64,000 nt of DNA from Melanopsichium pennsylvanicum. Its lineage: Eukaryota > Basidiomycota > Ustilaginomycetes > Ustilaginales. The DNA is taken from contig OAPG01000013.1 in NCBI GenBank assembly GCA_900208305.1, positions 310,001-374,000 on the forward strand, written 5' to 3'. The notes below the pieces were generated by a model that was not told the DNA's origin, ran no database searches, and worked only from the letters and a program-made list of their open reading frames with translations. Numbering within the stretch: the first letter of the stretch is position 1; each line of letters starts with the position of its first letter. Both the position numbers and the translations under genes were made by a program. Positions 6,898 through 17,119 of this stretch are shown here, piece by piece.

Positions 6898-9786
6898 ATG
6901 TCGAACAACATCAAGGTCGTCTGTCGATTTCGTCCTCCCAACGCTATCGAGCAGCGCGAGGGAAGCGATATCGTCGTCGATTTCAGCCATGATGGCTCCT
7001 TGGTCAAGATGACTCGTGGCGTCTCCACTTCGGGTCCAGAAGCAGGCGGTTTCGTCTTTGACAAGGTCTTCCCTATGAACACTTTGCAGAGTGACGTCTT
7101 TGAGTTCGGTCTTAAAGAGACCGTAGACGATGTCCTCAACGGTTACAACGGTACCATCTTCGCCTACGGTCAGACCGGTTCCGGTAAGACCTTCACCATG
7201 ATGGGTTCAGATATCGACAACCAAGACCTCAAAGGTATCATCCCACGTATCACGGAGCAAATCTTCGAAAACATCATGGCAAGTCCACCACACCTCGAAT
7301 ACCTCGTCAAAGTGTCATACATGGAAATCTACATGGAAAAGATTCGCGATCTTCTCGCCCCACAGAACGACAATCTTCAAGTACACGAGGAGAAGAACCG
7401 CGGTGTCTACGTAAAGGGCCTTTCAGACTACTATGTCGGTGGCCAGGCCGACGTCTACGAGATCATGCGTCAAGGTGGTCTTGCCCGTGCTGTCTCTTCC
7501 ACCAACATGAACGCCGAATCATCTCGTTCGCACTCCATCTTCCTCATCACAATCCAGCAGCGCAACACAGACACCGGCAGTCAAAAGACAGGTAATTTGT
7601 ACCTTGTCGATCTCGCCGGCTCCGAAAAGGTTGGCAAGACCGGTGCCAGTGGTCAGACGTTGGAAGAAGCCAAAAAGATCAACAAGAGTTTGTCGGCGCT
7701 CGGTATGGTCATCAATGCCCTCACAGACGGAAAATCATCTCATATCCCCTACCGCGACTCCAAACTTACGCGTATCTTGCAGGAGTCTCTCGGAGGTAAC
7801 TCGCGTACCACGCTCATCGTCAATGCTTCGCCATGCGTCTACAACGCCGACGAGACGTTGTCCACACTACGTTTCGGTGTGCGAGCAAAGAGTATCAAGA
7901 ACAAGGCACGCGTCAATGCCGAACTCTCTCCAGCCGAGCTCAAGGCGCTCCTCAAGAAAGCCAAGGCCGACAACGACCGATACGAGCAATACATTGCCAA
8001 CCTCGAAGCGGAGCTCAAGACATGGCGCTCAGGCGGCAAAGTGCCCGAGGCCGAATGGGCCGATGCCAGCAAGGTTGTCGTCGGCCAAGGTGCACCCGTC
8101 GCGGCTCCAACTCTGGCAGTTACTCCCGCAAGTCAGTCGCGGCCGCTCACGCCTGCCGTCGAGAATCTGCGAGACCTTGCTTCTCGTCCCGAGACCCCGT
8201 CGGCTATTTCGATCGACAAGGACGAACGCGACGAGTTCCTTCGCAGGGAGAACGAGCTCAGCGACCAGATTGCCGAGAAGGAGGTCGCTCTCAAGTCGGC
8301 AGAGACCGCTTTGCGCGAGGTCACGCAGGAGCTCAGCTTTTACCGCGAGCAGGAAGCCACTTTGTCGAAAGACAATAAAGCCATGACTTCGGAGATCAAC
8401 GACATCAAGCTTCAGCTCGAGCGTGTCACCTACGAGCACAAGGACGCCATCATCACGCTCGACATTCTCAAGGAGCAGAACAAGGACTTGTCCACAGAGC
8501 TCGAGGAGCTACGCAAGTCGCTTGCGGATACGGCCAAGAGCGTCAAGGATCCTTCGCAAGAGGGCAAGGAGCGCAAGAAGGCCGAGCGTATGGCCAAGAT
8601 GATGGCCGACTTCAACCAAGGCATCGTCTCCGAGAAGGAAGAGCAGATTCGCGAGACCCTCAGCAAGCTGGAAAACGCTGGCAGCGCTGGTTCCGACACC
8701 TTGTCGGCCGACGACCTTTCCGAGTTGCGCGAGCAGCTGCTCGAGTCGCAGAGCTTGGTGCGAGAGCAGACCGAACGAGTTCGCCAAGCACACGAGGAGA
8801 ACGAGATGCTTCATCAGCGTCGCCAAGAACTCGAGAGCCGCTTCGCCACCCTCGAAGCCGAGTACGAGGAGCTGCTCGACAAGTCGATCAAGGCCGAAGA
8901 GACCAACCACGTCAACGTCGACGACACCATCCAAGACCTCAAAGCCAAGCTCGAGGCGCAGTACGCTTCCAAGCGAGATGCCCAGGCCAGCGAGATCAAC
9001 GACCTCAAGCGCCACATCGAGTTCAAGGCCAAGGAGATTGCCGTGCTGACGTCCAGCAACGACAACCTCAACAGCACCAACGAGGAGCTCAAGCGCGCCT
9101 TTGCAGTCACGACTGCTGGTGTGGAGGGGGGCCGCAACCTGGCCGAGTCGGCACGCGAGCTGGAGCGTGTCCGCAAGACCATGGCTGCTCAGTTGTCCGA
9201 ATTTGACACGATGAAGAAATCACTCATGCGCGATCTGCAGAATCGTTGCGAGAAGGTGGTGGAGCTCGAGATTTCGCTGGACGAATCGCGAGAGCAGTAC
9301 AACAACGTTGTGCGCAACAGCAATTCGAAGGCGCAGCAGAAGAAGATGGCGTTCCTGGAGCGTAATTTGGAGCAATTGACGAATGTGCAGAAGCAACTGG
9401 TCGAGCAGAACAGCAGCTTGAAGAAAGAGGTCTCGATTGCCGAGAGAAAGTTGCTGGCAAGGAACGAACGCATCCAGGCTCTGGAACAGCACCTCATGGA
9501 CAGCCAGGAGAGGCTCATGCTGCAAAACCGCAAATTCGAGGAGCAGTTGCAGGCCGTCAAGGAGCGTTTGCACCAAGCCAACCAGATGCGTGGGCCCGCC
9601 GCGGCGGGTGCGGCTCCGGGACCTCTGGGTGGCTTTGGCCGCATCGCCAAGCCTCTGCGCGGTGGAGGACCCAATGCAGGCCCTCAGCCTAGCTCGGTAG
9701 CGGCGAGACAGGCGGCGTTTGGTGGTGCTGGTCCCAACGACAACTCACCAAAGGCGCGATCCAGCTGGTTCTTTTCGTCCAAGTAA
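6898..9786 (+). CDS. kin2: Conventional kinesin (kinesin-1) heavy chain
   Basis: Plus-end-directed microtubule motor for vesicle, dynein and endosome-related long-range transport in hyphae. Single exon, 962 residues; the ATG at 6898 fits the kinesin start MSNNIKVVCRFRPPN. The motor domain (about 1-345) has P-loop GQTGSGKT at 91-98, switch I SSRSH at 208-212 and switch II DLAGSEK at 238-244, and ends with the neck segment after RAKSIKNKARVN. Long coiled coils follow (about 430-890). The tail carries RIAKPLRGG with the IAK autoinhibition motif at 916-918, then Gly/Pro/Ala-rich sequence ending in SSWFFSSK. Length and tail match fungal kinesin-1 such as Ustilago Kin2, which works without light chains. 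Clearly intact. Confidence 0.97.
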   Translation: MSNNIKVVCRFRPPNAIEQREGSDIVVDFSHDGSLVKMTRGVSTSGPEAGGFVFDKVFPMNTLQSDVFEFGLKETVDDVLNGYNGTIFAYGQTGSGKTFTMMGSDIDNQDLKGIIPRITEQIFENIMASPPHLEYLVKVSYMEIYMEKIRDLLAPQNDNLQVHEEKNRGVYVKGLSDYYVGGQADVYEIMRQGGLARAVSSTNMNAESSRSHSIFLITIQQRNTDTGSQKTGNLYLVDLAGSEKVGKTGASGQTLEEAKKINKSLSALGMVINALTDGKSSHIPYRDSKLTRILQESLGGNSRTTLIVNASPCVYNADETLSTLRFGVRAKSIKNKARVNAELSPAELKALLKKAKADNDRYEQYIANLEAELKTWRSGGKVPEAEWADASKVVVGQGAPVAAPTLAVTPASQSRPLTPAVENLRDLASRPETPSAISIDKDERDEFLRRENELSDQIAEKEVALKSAETALREVTQELSFYREQEATLSKDNKAMTSEINDIKLQLERVTYEHKDAIITLDILKEQNKDLSTELEELRKSLADTAKSVKDPSQEGKERKKAERMAKMMADFNQGIVSEKEEQIRETLSKLENAGSAGSDTLSADDLSELREQLLESQSLVREQTERVRQAHEENEMLHQRRQELESRFATLEAEYEELLDKSIKAEETNHVNVDDTIQDLKAKLEAQYASKRDAQASEINDLKRHIEFKAKEIAVLTSSNDNLNSTNEELKRAFAVTTAGVEGGRNLAESARELERVRKTMAAQLSEFDTMKKSLMRDLQNRCEKVVELEISLDESREQYNNVVRNSNSKAQQKKMAFLERNLEQLTNVQKQLVEQNSSLKKEVSIAERKLLARNERIQALEQHLMDSQERLMLQNRKFEEQLQAVKERLHQANQMRGPAAAGAAPGPLGGFGRIAKPLRGGGPNAGPQPSSVAARQAAFGGAGPNDNSPKARSSWFFSSK

Positions 9787-10191
9787 ACTAGTCGGTCATA
9801 ATACAGTCCTACACTCTGCATACCCGTCCATCATTATCACGCCCTTTTCCTGGTATTGGCATAGAAAGGTGTCTAGACTTGCTCTGATTGGGGGGTCTTG
9901 TGATTGCATGTGTGCACTTGATTTGGGTGAGCATAATTTTGAATCACCACCTGAGTGTAAAACGGCTAATAGAGCTGGGCGAAAGGTTTTCAACTTTGCT
10001 GTACTGCCCAGTGGGTCTCCGACAGTAGTCAATAAAAATATTGCTAGGAAAAAAGAGGGTTCACAAAAAGATTGGAAAGATACGGGCACAGACAGTTTCG
10101 GAGTGGAGGAAGAAACTGCACAAGAAGGCGTTTTTGGAGCTTTCCAACCATTCCTTGAAATCAACCTTCATCATACCAACCGCCGACCAAG
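9787..10191. other. Intergenic, kinesin 3' to Aim41-like 5'
   Basis: 405 bases with no supported gene. Open frames on both strands here are short and continue into the first exon of the next gene in the wrong frame. Confidence 0.6.
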
Positions 10192-10738
10192 ATGTTGCTC
10201 CGACAGGCACTCCGAAACAACTACGCTCTGCGAACGCAGCTGCAGCTTTCGCGATCTCTGGAAGGCACAAGTCTTCGTCCGAGCCCTTCTCCATGTAAGT
10301 GTTGACTGAGTTCAGCTGAAAACTAACAAGCGTAGGGACCGCCACTTACGATTCCTGTCTCGCCCCCCTTTTTGCGCATCAACAGCCACAAATCAGCAAG
10401 TATGGCCCCGTCTCTCATCCACGGAAGCTTCTGCAGCGTCTGAAGATCCAGAAGCATTGCTATTGGCCAAGGTCAAGTCGGGTATCAAGGAAGCCATGAA
10501 GGCCAAGGACTCGCTCACATCAACAGTCCTGCGCTCGATCGTCTCGGAGCACCAATATTCCTCAAAGCAGAAGGGTAATCAAGTATCAAAGGTTTCCAAG
10601 TTGATCACAAAGGCTATCAAGAGAAGACAAGAGACAGCAAAACAGTTTCGTGCAGCCAAGCCACCCAGAGAGGATCTGGCAGAGCAGGAGGAGAAGGAGG
10701 CTGCTGTTTTGGAAAAGTTCCTTCCTGTGAGCAAGTAG
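10192..10738 (+). CDS. aim41: GatB/YqeY-domain mitochondrial protein (Aim41-like), two exons
   Basis: Exon 1 (10192-10294) encodes an Arg/Leu/Gln-rich start, MLLRQALRNNYALRTQLQL, typical of a mitochondrial targeting peptide. The donor is GTAAGT at 10295. The frame-consistent acceptor is the CAG ending at 10385, so exon 2 is 10386-10738 and the product has 151 residues. Exon 2 has the YqeY core: ALLLAKVKSGIKEAMKAKDSLTS, VLRSIVSEHQYS, and KAIKRRQETAKQFRAAKPPREDLAEQEEKEAAVLEKFLP. YqeY proteins resemble the tRNA-binding tail of GatB; the precise role in mitochondria is unclear. The C-terminus is short: family members continue past the FLP, but here a stop follows three codons later. That CCT is followed by GTGAGC, a possible donor, so a further exon may be missed. 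Confidence 0.8.
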
Positions 10739-11230
10739 GCTTTGTACTTCAATAAGAAAAATATTCATACGCTCCCTTCGCCTCCTTTGAAGTAGCTCGT
10801 CCGTGTCTGCAACATACAAGGACCAATCGCGAAGGCTACACTGATGTTCCAAGAGCATGGCATGCGTGCACAGTTAAAAAGTTATGGTAGAAAGATAATT
10901 GAAGCTGGCTAAAATTGTAAATTTGTTAGAGCGTAGCAAGTCTGATTTGATAAGGTTGACCCAAAAGAGAAACTGAATAAAAAACTCATGAACTGTGCGA
11001 GTTGGAGAGCTGAGTGCGAACGAGCCAATCCACGAGCGCTGATTTCCGAGTGAGGAAATCGCTGTGAAAGAGGATACGTCACAAGGCAGCATCGTTGTAC
11101 CAGCATTTCGTTGCTTGCTCAGCTCATTCGACTCTTATGCTCTAACCAACAACATCATTGCTGAGGCTAACATTAAGATGCTCCTAAGCTCACGTTCACC
11201 CTGAGCTGCAAATAGCATTCATAATCAATC
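10739..11230. other. Intergenic, upstream of hbs1
   Basis: 492 bases. It may hold an unrecognised last exon of the Aim41-like gene (an open frame of about 30 codons reaches a TAA near 10910), but no family match supports it. The remainder should be the hbs1 5' flank. Confidence 0.5.
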
Positions 11231-14200
11231 ATGTCGCGACACCGAGCTGTCCGCAATCTGGATCTCGACGAGGAGCTTGCAGAAGACGACTATTACGACG
11301 AGGATCCCTATGGTATGTGCAGACCACAGATGAGTTGGGTTGCAAGACTTGCAAGGCTGACACATAGTATCGTTTCTTCTTTCTTGTGGATACTGGCAGA
11401 CAATCTTTCGCCAGAGGATCACGACTCGATGACAGAAGCGTACAGTCAGACGCTCGATGTACTCGGACCAATCAGCTCCAACGGCTTTACAGAACGCGAG
11501 ATCAAAGACATCCTTTGGGACGCTTACTTTGATGTCGATTCCGCAGTCACTCAGCTCGTCGAAGAAAAAAGCAGGAGAGAAGCTAAGGCAGAAAAGGAAC
11601 GACATAAACAAGGTAAGTAACATACATAGTGGCCTGGCTCGGTGCGATTCAATCAAGTCCTTTAAACCCCTTTCGCAGCTTGCATCGTAAGATTGCGCGG
11701 ATATGGGACGGACCGAGCAGGGACTAAACATGCGGGTTGCGGGCAAGACAAGGCAGGGATCCCGAATCTGAAACTCGCTTTCCTTCATCACAACGGCTCG
11801 CGCGGTCACAGAAAGTGGCAACATGCAGCTCGACGACGATGGGCCGACGATCGAGGCATTCAAGGAGCTCTCATTGCAGAGAGATCGACGTGCTGAAATT
11901 CGGGGCGGAAGGGGCTTGCCGAGAGGCAAGGCGCAGGGTCTTCGCGGACTTGCCACGGGCGGTCGTGCTGGCTTGGCGAAGCGCGACCTCGCAGCTCTCG
12001 CCCCGGACTTCATCAAAGAGTCGCAAGGGGGTCCTTCCAAGCCGCCCTCCAAGCCCATGTCCAAGCTCTCGGTACTGGCTGCTCGATCTAGCGTAAAGCG
12101 TCCGGCAGAAATTACCCTTCCCAACATTGGTGACCGACCTCGCCCCGCATCTCCTGCACCCTCGACCGCCCCAGCGACCTCCTCTTCGAATGCTATGCCT
12201 GCTACAACTACCACATTGAGCACCGGTAGACAGAGCAAGCTGGCCGCCCTTGCTGCAGCTCGAAGCGGCGCGAGTGCATCAGCACCAAAGCCTGCTGCCG
12301 CTTCCTCTGCGCAGCAAAGCAGCACGGCAGCTGATGCTTCATCCAAGCCCCTTTCCAAGCTTCAGCAGCGCATGCTTGCCAACAAGCAACAGCGCAATGC
12401 GGCCACCCCGGAGGCAAAGCAGGCAGCTGCAGCAGAAGCAGCAGAAGAAGAGGCTCGATCCCGACCGCAGACCTGCTATGGTTCCGAAACCCCCATCTCG
12501 TCCCTCTTCCCGACCTCAGATCCCGCTCTTGCTCCAAATTCCAAGTCTGCACCAGGCTCATCTGGAACCTCTCTGGCCTCCATCAGTGCGATAGCAGGGT
12601 CGTCGAAAGAGGCCACAGATCAGCTCGTTGCCCCGCTCTCGCGGCTGAGAGCAGTGCCTGGAGGCTCTCCGTTCGCTCTCTACGTTCAGGGATCCACTGC
12701 AGAGCCATCGCCGCGGATCGAAATGGTGAAGAAGGCTTTTTCCGGGCCTAGCCCGGATGACGTTGTGACGCAGGCTCGAGAGGGCACAAGACTTGGCGCG
12801 AAGTGATCTCGCACCCGAAATAGATAGGAGAAACGCGTACTTACCAGAATTCTCTTTGCATTGCAATACGCTTCTTGTCCATTTGTTTCACCGTCATTGA
12901 TCTCATCGTAGCCGCCAAGAAACCGGCCGCCGTCAACAACGCATCAGCTCCAACATCTGGCACATCGACACCGCTGCATCGCAAAGCGGCTGTGGGCCAA
13001 GCCGCCAAAGCAGCTACGAAACAAGGAGGCACCACCATCAGCCAGCTCAGGAACGAAATCGAATCACTTGATATTCACGGAGGTAGCAGCAGTAAAGCTG
13101 CATCTTCTGCTGGTTCAGCAGCGCCCAGCGCCGTGTCTACGCCGATGGGCATCGCGCACGAACGCATCATTGAAGAGTACCGAAAGCGAGAAAGAGAAGG
13201 GAAAGCCGAACTCAGCCTTGTCGTGGTTGGACATGTCGATGCGGGCAAATCCACCTTGATGGGCCGGATGCTGCTCGAACTGGGGTCGCTTTCGCATCGT
13301 GAATACTCGTCCAACGAACGAGCTTCGCAAAAAATCGGAAAAGGTTCGTTTGCCTATGCCTGGGCTCTAGATTCGTCCGAAGAAGAAAGAGAACGAGGTG
13401 TAACGATCGATGTAGCTCAAGATCATTTTTCGACTTCTCACCGAACATTCACGTTGCTGGACGCTCCAGGGCATCGCGACTTTATTCCTAACATGATCTC
13501 CGGTGCAGCTCAGGCCGATTCGGCACTGCTCGTGGTGGATTCAATTCAAGGTGCTTTCGAAGCAGGGTTTGGGCCGAATGGACAAACGAGGGAGCATGCG
13601 TTGTTGGTGCGGAGTTTGGGAGTGCAGCAGTTGGTGGTGGTGGTCAACAAGCTGGATGCGGTGGTATATAGTCAGGAGAGGTACGAAGAGGTTGTGAGCA
13701 AAGTAAAGCCATTTTTGACCAGTTGCGGGTTTGATGCCTCGAAGCTCAAGTTTGTCCCATGTGGTGGAAGTGTTGGAGAGAACCTGGCTGTGAGGGAAGA
13801 AGGAGGTGCTCTTTCAAGATGGTATAGTGGTCCGACGTTGGTTCAGATTCTAGACACTCTGGAATCGCCGGCGAGACAGCTGGATGCACCATTGAGGATG
13901 CCAGTGACCAACGTGTTTAAAGGTCAAACTGCAATTGCGTCTGGTGTAGCTGTGAGTGGAAGGGTGGTAAGCGGAATTGTTCAAATCGGGGATAGGATCA
14001 AACCGGTACCTGGAGATGAGAGTGGAATTGTACGAGCGATAGAGGTGGATACGGAATCGGTACCTTGGGCTGTTGCAGGTGCGAATGCGACCGTTTATCT
14101 GAGTGGGATTGATCAGATCCAGATCTCGGTCGGGTCGGTGTTATGTGCTCCATCGGCACCGATTGGATTGTGCGACTCTTTCTTGGCTCAAATCCTCGTC

Positions 14201-14524
14201 TTCGAACCAACCTACCCGTTGGTGGCGGGTACGAGCATCGAACTTTTCCACCATAGCGCCAACGTTGCTGCGACAATCACCGAATTGGTATCGATCCTGG
14301 ACAAGACGACAGGCACGGTCAGTAAGAAGAGGCCACGCGTGCTTACAAAGGGATGCACGGCCATGGTTAGGGTTCAGGTAAAGGCCGGGGGAATGGCAGG
14401 TCAGAGTAGTGGCATCCCTCTCGAAGATGCGAAAACGAACAAGGAGATGAGTAGAGTTCTCATGAGGATGAACGGCGAAACTGTCGCAGCTGGCATTGTT
14501 GTTGAGGCTCATGCTGCCAACTAA
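11231..14524 (+). CDS. hbs1: Hbs1 ribosome-rescue GTPase, about four exons
   Basis: eEF1A/eRF3-like GTPase that delivers Dom34/Pelota to stalled ribosomes for no-go and non-stop decay. Exon 1 (11231-11312) and exon 2 (11400-11612) encode the acidic start (LDLDEELAEDDYYDEDPY) and the HBS1_N region (LSPEDHDSMTEAYSQTL... FTEREIKDILWDAYFDVDSAVTQLVEE). Exon 3 (11812 to about 12803) is a long Ala/Ser/Pro linker ending with the conserved PSPDDVV block. Exon 4 (12912-14524) has G1 GHVDAGKST (from 13229), G2 region EEERERGVTIDVA, G3 DAPGHRDF and G4 NKLDA, then EF-Tu domains 2 and 3. At about 965 residues it is much longer than yeast Hbs1 because of the linker. Intron 1 (87 nt) is in frame without a stop. 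The exon 3/4 junction could not be closed with a canonical GT donor: acceptor TAG at 12911 needs a phase 1 donor. Confidence 0.9.
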
Positions 14525-14837
14525 GTTGATTTGGGTGCAAGACTTTCATCAACTCACGGCGATTTGTGCATCGATCTGGTTTGCGGAAGCTGATTTTCAA
14601 AGTGCTAAATACGGACGCCTGTCTTTGGCGTCTCGTTCAATGAGAGCGATGGTAGAAAAAAAAATCATCATTATCACATCCATCATCCGCAATGTGGCGT
14701 ACAATCGCACACGAAGCGGTTAAACATCTGGTAATCCCACTCATTGTGAATCGTGCACAGTGAGCTAAAGTGATTTTAATTTTACTTTTTTCTATTTGAG
14801 GATTTACAAGCCAAGAGCTTTACATTTTTGAGCTGAG
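14525..14837. other. Convergent 3' region of hbs1 and mrp51
   Basis: 313 bases of AT-rich sequence with A- and T-runs suited to 3' ends of both genes. No gene seen. Confidence 0.6.
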
Positions 14838-16628
14838 TTAGTTTTGTGATTGAGCATTGACCAAGGTATCGAGGTTGTCAAACATTTTCTTGGTCGAGTC
14901 CTCCTTTCTCCCCGTCTGAGCCACACCTGAACCAATCTTGTGTGAACCACTTTGCTGCTGTTGAGGTTGACGACCCAACCTTCTCTGTTTTTGAGCATCG
15001 TTCTTTGACTTGAGACCATTCGAAACTGTACCAAGCAGTCCACCATTGTTCTTTCTTTCCCCCCTCGCTGCACCGCCAATAGCACCAGCACCACCCAACG
15101 CCCTCCTAACCGGCTTGTTGGGATCCTGAACACTCTTTCCAATCCAATCGGCACTTCCCACTTCGGGTCCCTTGTTGACCGGCTTGCCCTGTGCATCCGT
15201 CTTCACCAACTCGACATTGGAACGTAAGTAACCAAGGTCATTGCGTGGCGAAAGCATATCCTTATGCATACCGCTGCCAAGGCTGAGGTTGGATGTACGG
15301 TAAGCGTCGACAATGCGGAACAAGGCAGTTCCTTGTTTTGGTTCCTGACGACTCCAATCAATGGTAGGTGGTGCCTGAGCTCGAAGAGGAGCATGCAAAT
15401 AACTCACATGACCACCTACCAAGACTGAACGACCATCTGCTACCTTTGTGTATCGCCTGATATCGCGATCCGATCTGGACGACACTTCGTGCAAAACGCG
15501 ACCGGGGAGGGGTTCGGCAAGCATGGAAGAATAGATGGGATCTGGTTGAGAATATTGCAAACCTGCGTGAGCGTGGATGGTGTTGGGCTGCGACAAACCT
15601 GGCAACGTTTGGCTTTCGGATCTTGCGCTCTTCTTCAAAGTCTTTTCCTCGAGCATTCTAAAAGCGTCACGGGTGGCATCGACATCACGACTCTGTTCCA
15701 GCAAGTCGATTTCGGCCAACGACATCTTTTCCAACTCGGCTTCTGGATTAATCTCAGGCAAGGGCTCTTTGGTGGCACCCCTTCTTTCGGCATCTTCCTG
15801 GTTTCGGAGAGCAACGGCATACTCTTTCTCCTGTCTCTTCCTGATCAATCCAAGCACCCTCGCTTTCTCCTTTGTTGAGAAGAAGTTTTTCCACGCTCCC
15901 CTCTCGTTACGAATCTTGGAGACGAATTTTTCAAACTGTGCCTCGCTCAAAGCGTTGTAGTTGGTCATCATTCGAGGACGTGTGGTGAACTTGTCTGCGT
16001 CGAAACCAAAGGCGCGCGAGGTGGATTGTTCACCCATGAAATCCAAACCCTTGTACGCTGGATCAGCGGCGCCACGTGCTGCGTGATGTTTCATAAGCGA
16101 TCGCCAGCGATTGTTGTACAGACGTGCTTCGCGTTCCTTGGGATCTTCGTTTGCCTCTTGCTCGGGATTAAGCTCGATGGGGCCTGGAATTTCGGAAGGA
16201 AAGTATCGCTCTGTGGATTTGAGGAATGATGTGGCTGGACGAGGACCGTAGGAGCCTGGAGTGGTGTATGTGTAGCCACCTACTTCGGGTCTGGTGATGT
16301 TAAGTTTGGTATCCGCTTCAGCCCATCGCTTTACAAAGAGAGTTTCCTTTTCACGCTCTTTCCAGCTGGTTTGACCTTCGGCGGTGTCGAGTTGAGATAC
16401 CTCGACATAACGCAGTGCACCAGGATAGGCAGCAGAGCCGGAGGACGATCCAAAAATGGAATCAGAGGAAGATGGAAGGGGACGCTTCATTCCCCATTCT
16501 CCACGAGCGGCATAGGCAGGGGGTGCAGTATAGACTTGAGGAATGGCAGGGTCAAAGCTGGAAATGCGCGCTTGGCGAAGCAGCTTTGAGAAGTGAGTAG
16601 GCGCCGTGGTGGCGCTGTTGGCTGCCAT
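14838..16628 (-). CDS. mrp51: Mitochondrial small-subunit ribosomal protein Mrp51-like (bS1m)
   Basis: Single exon, 596 residues from ATG 16628-16626 (MAANSATTAP). The N-terminal block THFSKLLRQARISSFDP, PQVYTAPPAYAARGEWGMKRPLP and RYVEVSQLDTAEGQTSWKERE is the hallmark of the fungal Mrp51 family, a component of the mitochondrial 37S subunit involved in translation initiation from mtDNA-encoded messages. The middle has a charged segment (FEKFVSKIRNERGAWKNF, KEKARVLGLIRKRQEKEYA). The C-terminus is Gly/Arg/Gln-rich and disordered. It is longer than the yeast protein (about 344 residues), the extra part lying in the C-terminal half. It lies head to head with OMP decarboxylase, about 490 bases apart. 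Confidence 0.85.
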   Translation of the reverse strand: MAANSATTAPTHFSKLLRQARISSFDPAIPQVYTAPPAYAARGEWGMKRPLPSSSDSIFGSSSGSAAYPGALRYVEVSQLDTAEGQTSWKEREKETLFVKRWAEADTKLNITRPEVGGYTYTTPGSYGPRPATSFLKSTERYFPSEIPGPIELNPEQEANEDPKEREARLYNNRWRSLMKHHAARGAADPAYKGLDFMGEQSTSRAFGFDADKFTTRPRMMTNYNALSEAQFEKFVSKIRNERGAWKNFFSTKEKARVLGLIRKRQEKEYAVALRNQEDAERRGATKEPLPEINPEAELEKMSLAEIDLLEQSRDVDATRDAFRMLEEKTLKKSARSESQTLPGLSQPNTIHAHAGLQYSQPDPIYSSMLAEPLPGRVLHEVSSRSDRDIRRYTKVADGRSVLVGGHVSYLHAPLRAQAPPTIDWSRQEPKQGTALFRIVDAYRTSNLSLGSGMHKDMLSPRNDLGYLRSNVELVKTDAQGKPVNKGPEVGSADWIGKSVQDPNKPVRRALGGAGAIGGAARGERKNNGGLLGTVSNGLKSKNDAQKQRRLGRQPQQQQSGSHKIGSGVAQTGRKEDSTKKMFDNLDTLVNAQSQN

Positions 16629-17119
16629 TGTTGGGATGAACGACAAAGGCTAAACAGAGGTCAATGTGGTGAGGTAGTGTGATCAAGGTTTCGTTGAGTG
16701 TGTGATGACGATGAGCCAGTAGTGTTACTGCATCTCAGATGATCTCAAATGAATGGCGTTCCTTTTCTTTTGGTCTTTTCTTTTCTTTCTTTCCTCTTTC
16801 AAGTCTTTGCGCCATCATCATGCTCCGGCCAAGTGAGTCGAGCGGGCTGCGTTTGCCCTTTTTCTTCCGCTTCACGTGAGCTACAGCTTAATTTAACATT
16901 GATATTCAATTTTTCTGATTTTTTTATTTATTTTTTTTTCAATTTCTTTCGTGCGATACGAATTTTGTTTTTCGACGTGATCCTCTCTTGTCACCGACCC
17001 CGCCAAATTCTCAAGCACATGCTCCAACGCGGGGGTGCTCAACACCTTTGCTTTCACTTTGTCGATCACCTCTAAGATCGGCCCTCAGCACCTCTCTTAC
17101 CTACCAGTCGCAGAAAATC
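16629..17119. promoter_or_regulatory. Divergent promoter region of mrp51 and pyr6
   Basis: 491 bases between head-to-head genes, with long pyrimidine tracts (around 16765-16800 and 16918-16950) on the plus strand in the 5' flank of pyr6, a common fungal promoter feature. No coding sequence. Confidence 0.55.

Noticed and set aside
7604..8439. Long frames in other phases and on the opposite strand inside kinesin
   Set aside because: Shadows of the highly biased kinesin coding sequence.
11225..12358. 377-codon minus-strand frame across hbs1
   Set aside because: Antisense shadow of the Ala/Ser-rich linker; no start context or domain.
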